Made by a program: the position numbers and the translations under genes. Of a DNA stretch of 26,145 bases, positions 24,886 through 26,145 are shown piece by piece. The stretch's first letter is position 1. Each line of letters starts with the position of its first letter. Below the pieces are notes generated by a model that saw only the letters and a list, made by a program, of their open reading frames with translations, searched no databases and was not told where the DNA came from. This DNA is from RGIG4576 sp964613095. Lineage in GTDB: Bacteria > Bacteroidota > Bacteroidia > Bacteroidales > Muribaculaceae. The DNA lies in assembly GCA_964613095.1 (NCBI GenBank), contig CAZTFX010000029.1, forward strand, positions 1-26,145. Reading direction: 5' to 3'.

Positions 24886-26145
24886 ATGAGAGAATTAAAA
24901 TCAAAATTTGAAAATATAGTCAATTCGCAAGTTAAAAAGATAAAGAATCCTATCTTTATTGTTACCGGACTTTGCGACTATATTGATTTTAATGACTATG
25001 CAGAACACATAGCCGACCCTGCTACTTTTGACGAAGAGGGAGCAAGTGGTTATTTCTCAAAAGAATGGTTCGGACGTATTTTTGCTACTTTAAATTCTGC
25101 TGATAAATACACAATTCTCTCGCACCAACAATATGCTTATATTGTTGAGTATTTGAGTATAGATTTCTTTAAGGATAGAGCCGTTGTTGTGTGTGATAAT
25201 CTTCGCTCGCTCTATCCATTAAGTAAAGACGATTATTCGGAACAAACTTCCGGCGACCACATGGACGAGCGTTCTGATGATATGCCAGTATATCAAACCG
25301 AACAATTTAAGATTGGTGATAACTACTTCTATTCTGTTAAACTGCATAATGAATCGGCTAAATTAATCCCATTTTTCACGGAGGAACGCGAACTTGAACA
25401 ATCTTCGTTCAAGTACTCTAATGAAGAAGTAGTTGATATTTCCACCAGTCAATATGCCATTGATGATTTCATCAATCAATGTCTTCTGAAAAAGAATTTC
25501 AAACGAAAGTTTGTTATTAAATCTTATGCAAAACAACCGCTTAATGCTCGCATTAATTCAATGCTCAAAGAAGCTAATTGGTTGCTCTCTATAAATGGTG
25601 GCGGTATTTATTTGAAGCGTGAAGAAAGTATTAAAAAGGAATACACTGCTTCAAGCGACTCTTTGCGATTACTAAAAAAGTATTGGGGCGAGGGAGCTTC
25701 TTTCCGCGATATAATGGTTTATGAGAACCCCGATTATGGGAATGCCACTATCCCAGTCTCACAAGGCTTACTTGTTGATACTATTATTAATGAAGTGATA
25801 ATCAACTCCCTCGTGATATATTTATTACAGCCCCTACCGGAGCAGGTAAATCACTTATCTTTCAACTTCCTGCATTTTATGCCGCTGAACAAGGTGACTT
25901 GACAATCGTTGTTTCTCCTCTTAAAGCATTGATGACAGACCAAGTTGTCAATCTACAAAGAGAACGTAAATATCGTGAAGTGGCTTTTATAAATGGAGAC
26001 CTTAACTTTATTGATAGAGAAAAAATCATTCGTGATGTAAAAGACGGTTTTATTAATATCTTATATCTCGCACCTGAATCTCTATTATCATATGGGAGGT
26101 TCTATAAATTCAATTTACCATTAGCGAGTAGTCAGAACCTCATTA
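24886..26145 (+). pseudogene. RecQ-like DEAD-box helicase gene with unknown N-terminal region, frameshifted and truncated by the window end
   Basis: From ATG 24886 (MRELKSKFENIVNSQ) the frame is open to 25902. The first about 300 residues show no recognised domain: FIVTGLCDYIDFNDYAEH, SGYFSKEWFGRIFATL, and a basic region FKRKFVIKSYAKQPLNARINSML. Near 25790 the helicase core begins, but in the next frame: DNQLPRDIFITAPTGAGKSLIFQLPAFYA (Walker A, GAGKS at about 25839-25853), IVVSPLKALMTDQ (motif Ia) and ILYLAPESLL (RecQ-like). Joining the frames needs one extra base around 25792-25795 (GAAGTGAT read as GAAAGTGAT gives INESDNQLPRD). As read, the first frame gives a 338-residue product with a nonsense tail. 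The DEAH box and domain 2 are not reached before the end. It could be a true pseudogene or an assembly or base-call error. The nuclease gene lies immediately upstream. Confidence 0.7.

Noticed and set aside
1..26145. CRISPR arrays, rRNA genes, insertion sequences or long direct repeats
   Set aside because: Looked for on both strands by eye; none seen.

Overview
The window looks like chromosomal DNA from an anaerobic gut-type Bacteroidales bacterium (Bacteroidota), plausibly Muribaculaceae or a relative. Three things point there. Promoters match the Bacteroidota consensus (TAnnTTTG at -7 with TTG about 20 bases upstream). Several large secreted proteins end in type IX secretion (T9SS) sorting tails. 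A nucleoside kinase has the fused TGS/ThrRS-like plus uridine-kinase architecture common in that phylum. The unusual window length and the broken reading frames at both ends suggest a whole metagenomic contig.

Layout. 1-232: frame-broken 3' end of a C39-like peptidase. 275-1927 (+): secreted protein built from four tandem repeats. 2126-4747 (-): mutS, a core gene. 4834-8766 (-): a compact, AT-rich type IIS restriction-modification operon of the AlwI type, made of two D12-class adenine methyltransferases followed by the endonuclease. It sits between mutS and the nucleoside kinase (8882-10561, -) and has a clean promoter overlapped by a perfect inverted repeat. 10718-12166 (+): a solitary phage-portal-like gene split by one in-frame TAA. 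12284-13162 (+): secreted CE1/PHB-depolymerase-type esterase, ending in a strong bidirectional terminator.

13228-22525 (-): three large surface or secreted proteins in a row. In transcription order they are a beta-propeller protein, an S8 subtilisin-like protease and a three-module leucine-rich-repeat (LRR) protein. Each has a signal peptide and a T9SS-type tail, and the last two are only 11 bases apart, so they probably act together at the cell surface. 22784-22969 (+): possible small membrane protein. 23085-23157 (-): tRNA-Phe(GAA) with its own promoter and terminator. 23158-23734: gene-free stretch containing an orphan structured terminator-like hairpin. 23735-24829 (+): YhcG/DUF1016-type PD-(D/E)XK nuclease. 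24886-26145 (+): RecQ-like helicase gene with a novel-looking N-terminal region, broken by a one-base frameshift and running off the contig.

The best candidates for something new are the AlwI-type operon with its promoter palindrome, the T9SS protease/LRR/propeller cluster, the four-repeat secreted protein, and the nuclease/helicase pair at the right end. I see no CRISPR array, rRNA or insertion sequence. All function calls come from reading motifs; no database search was run.
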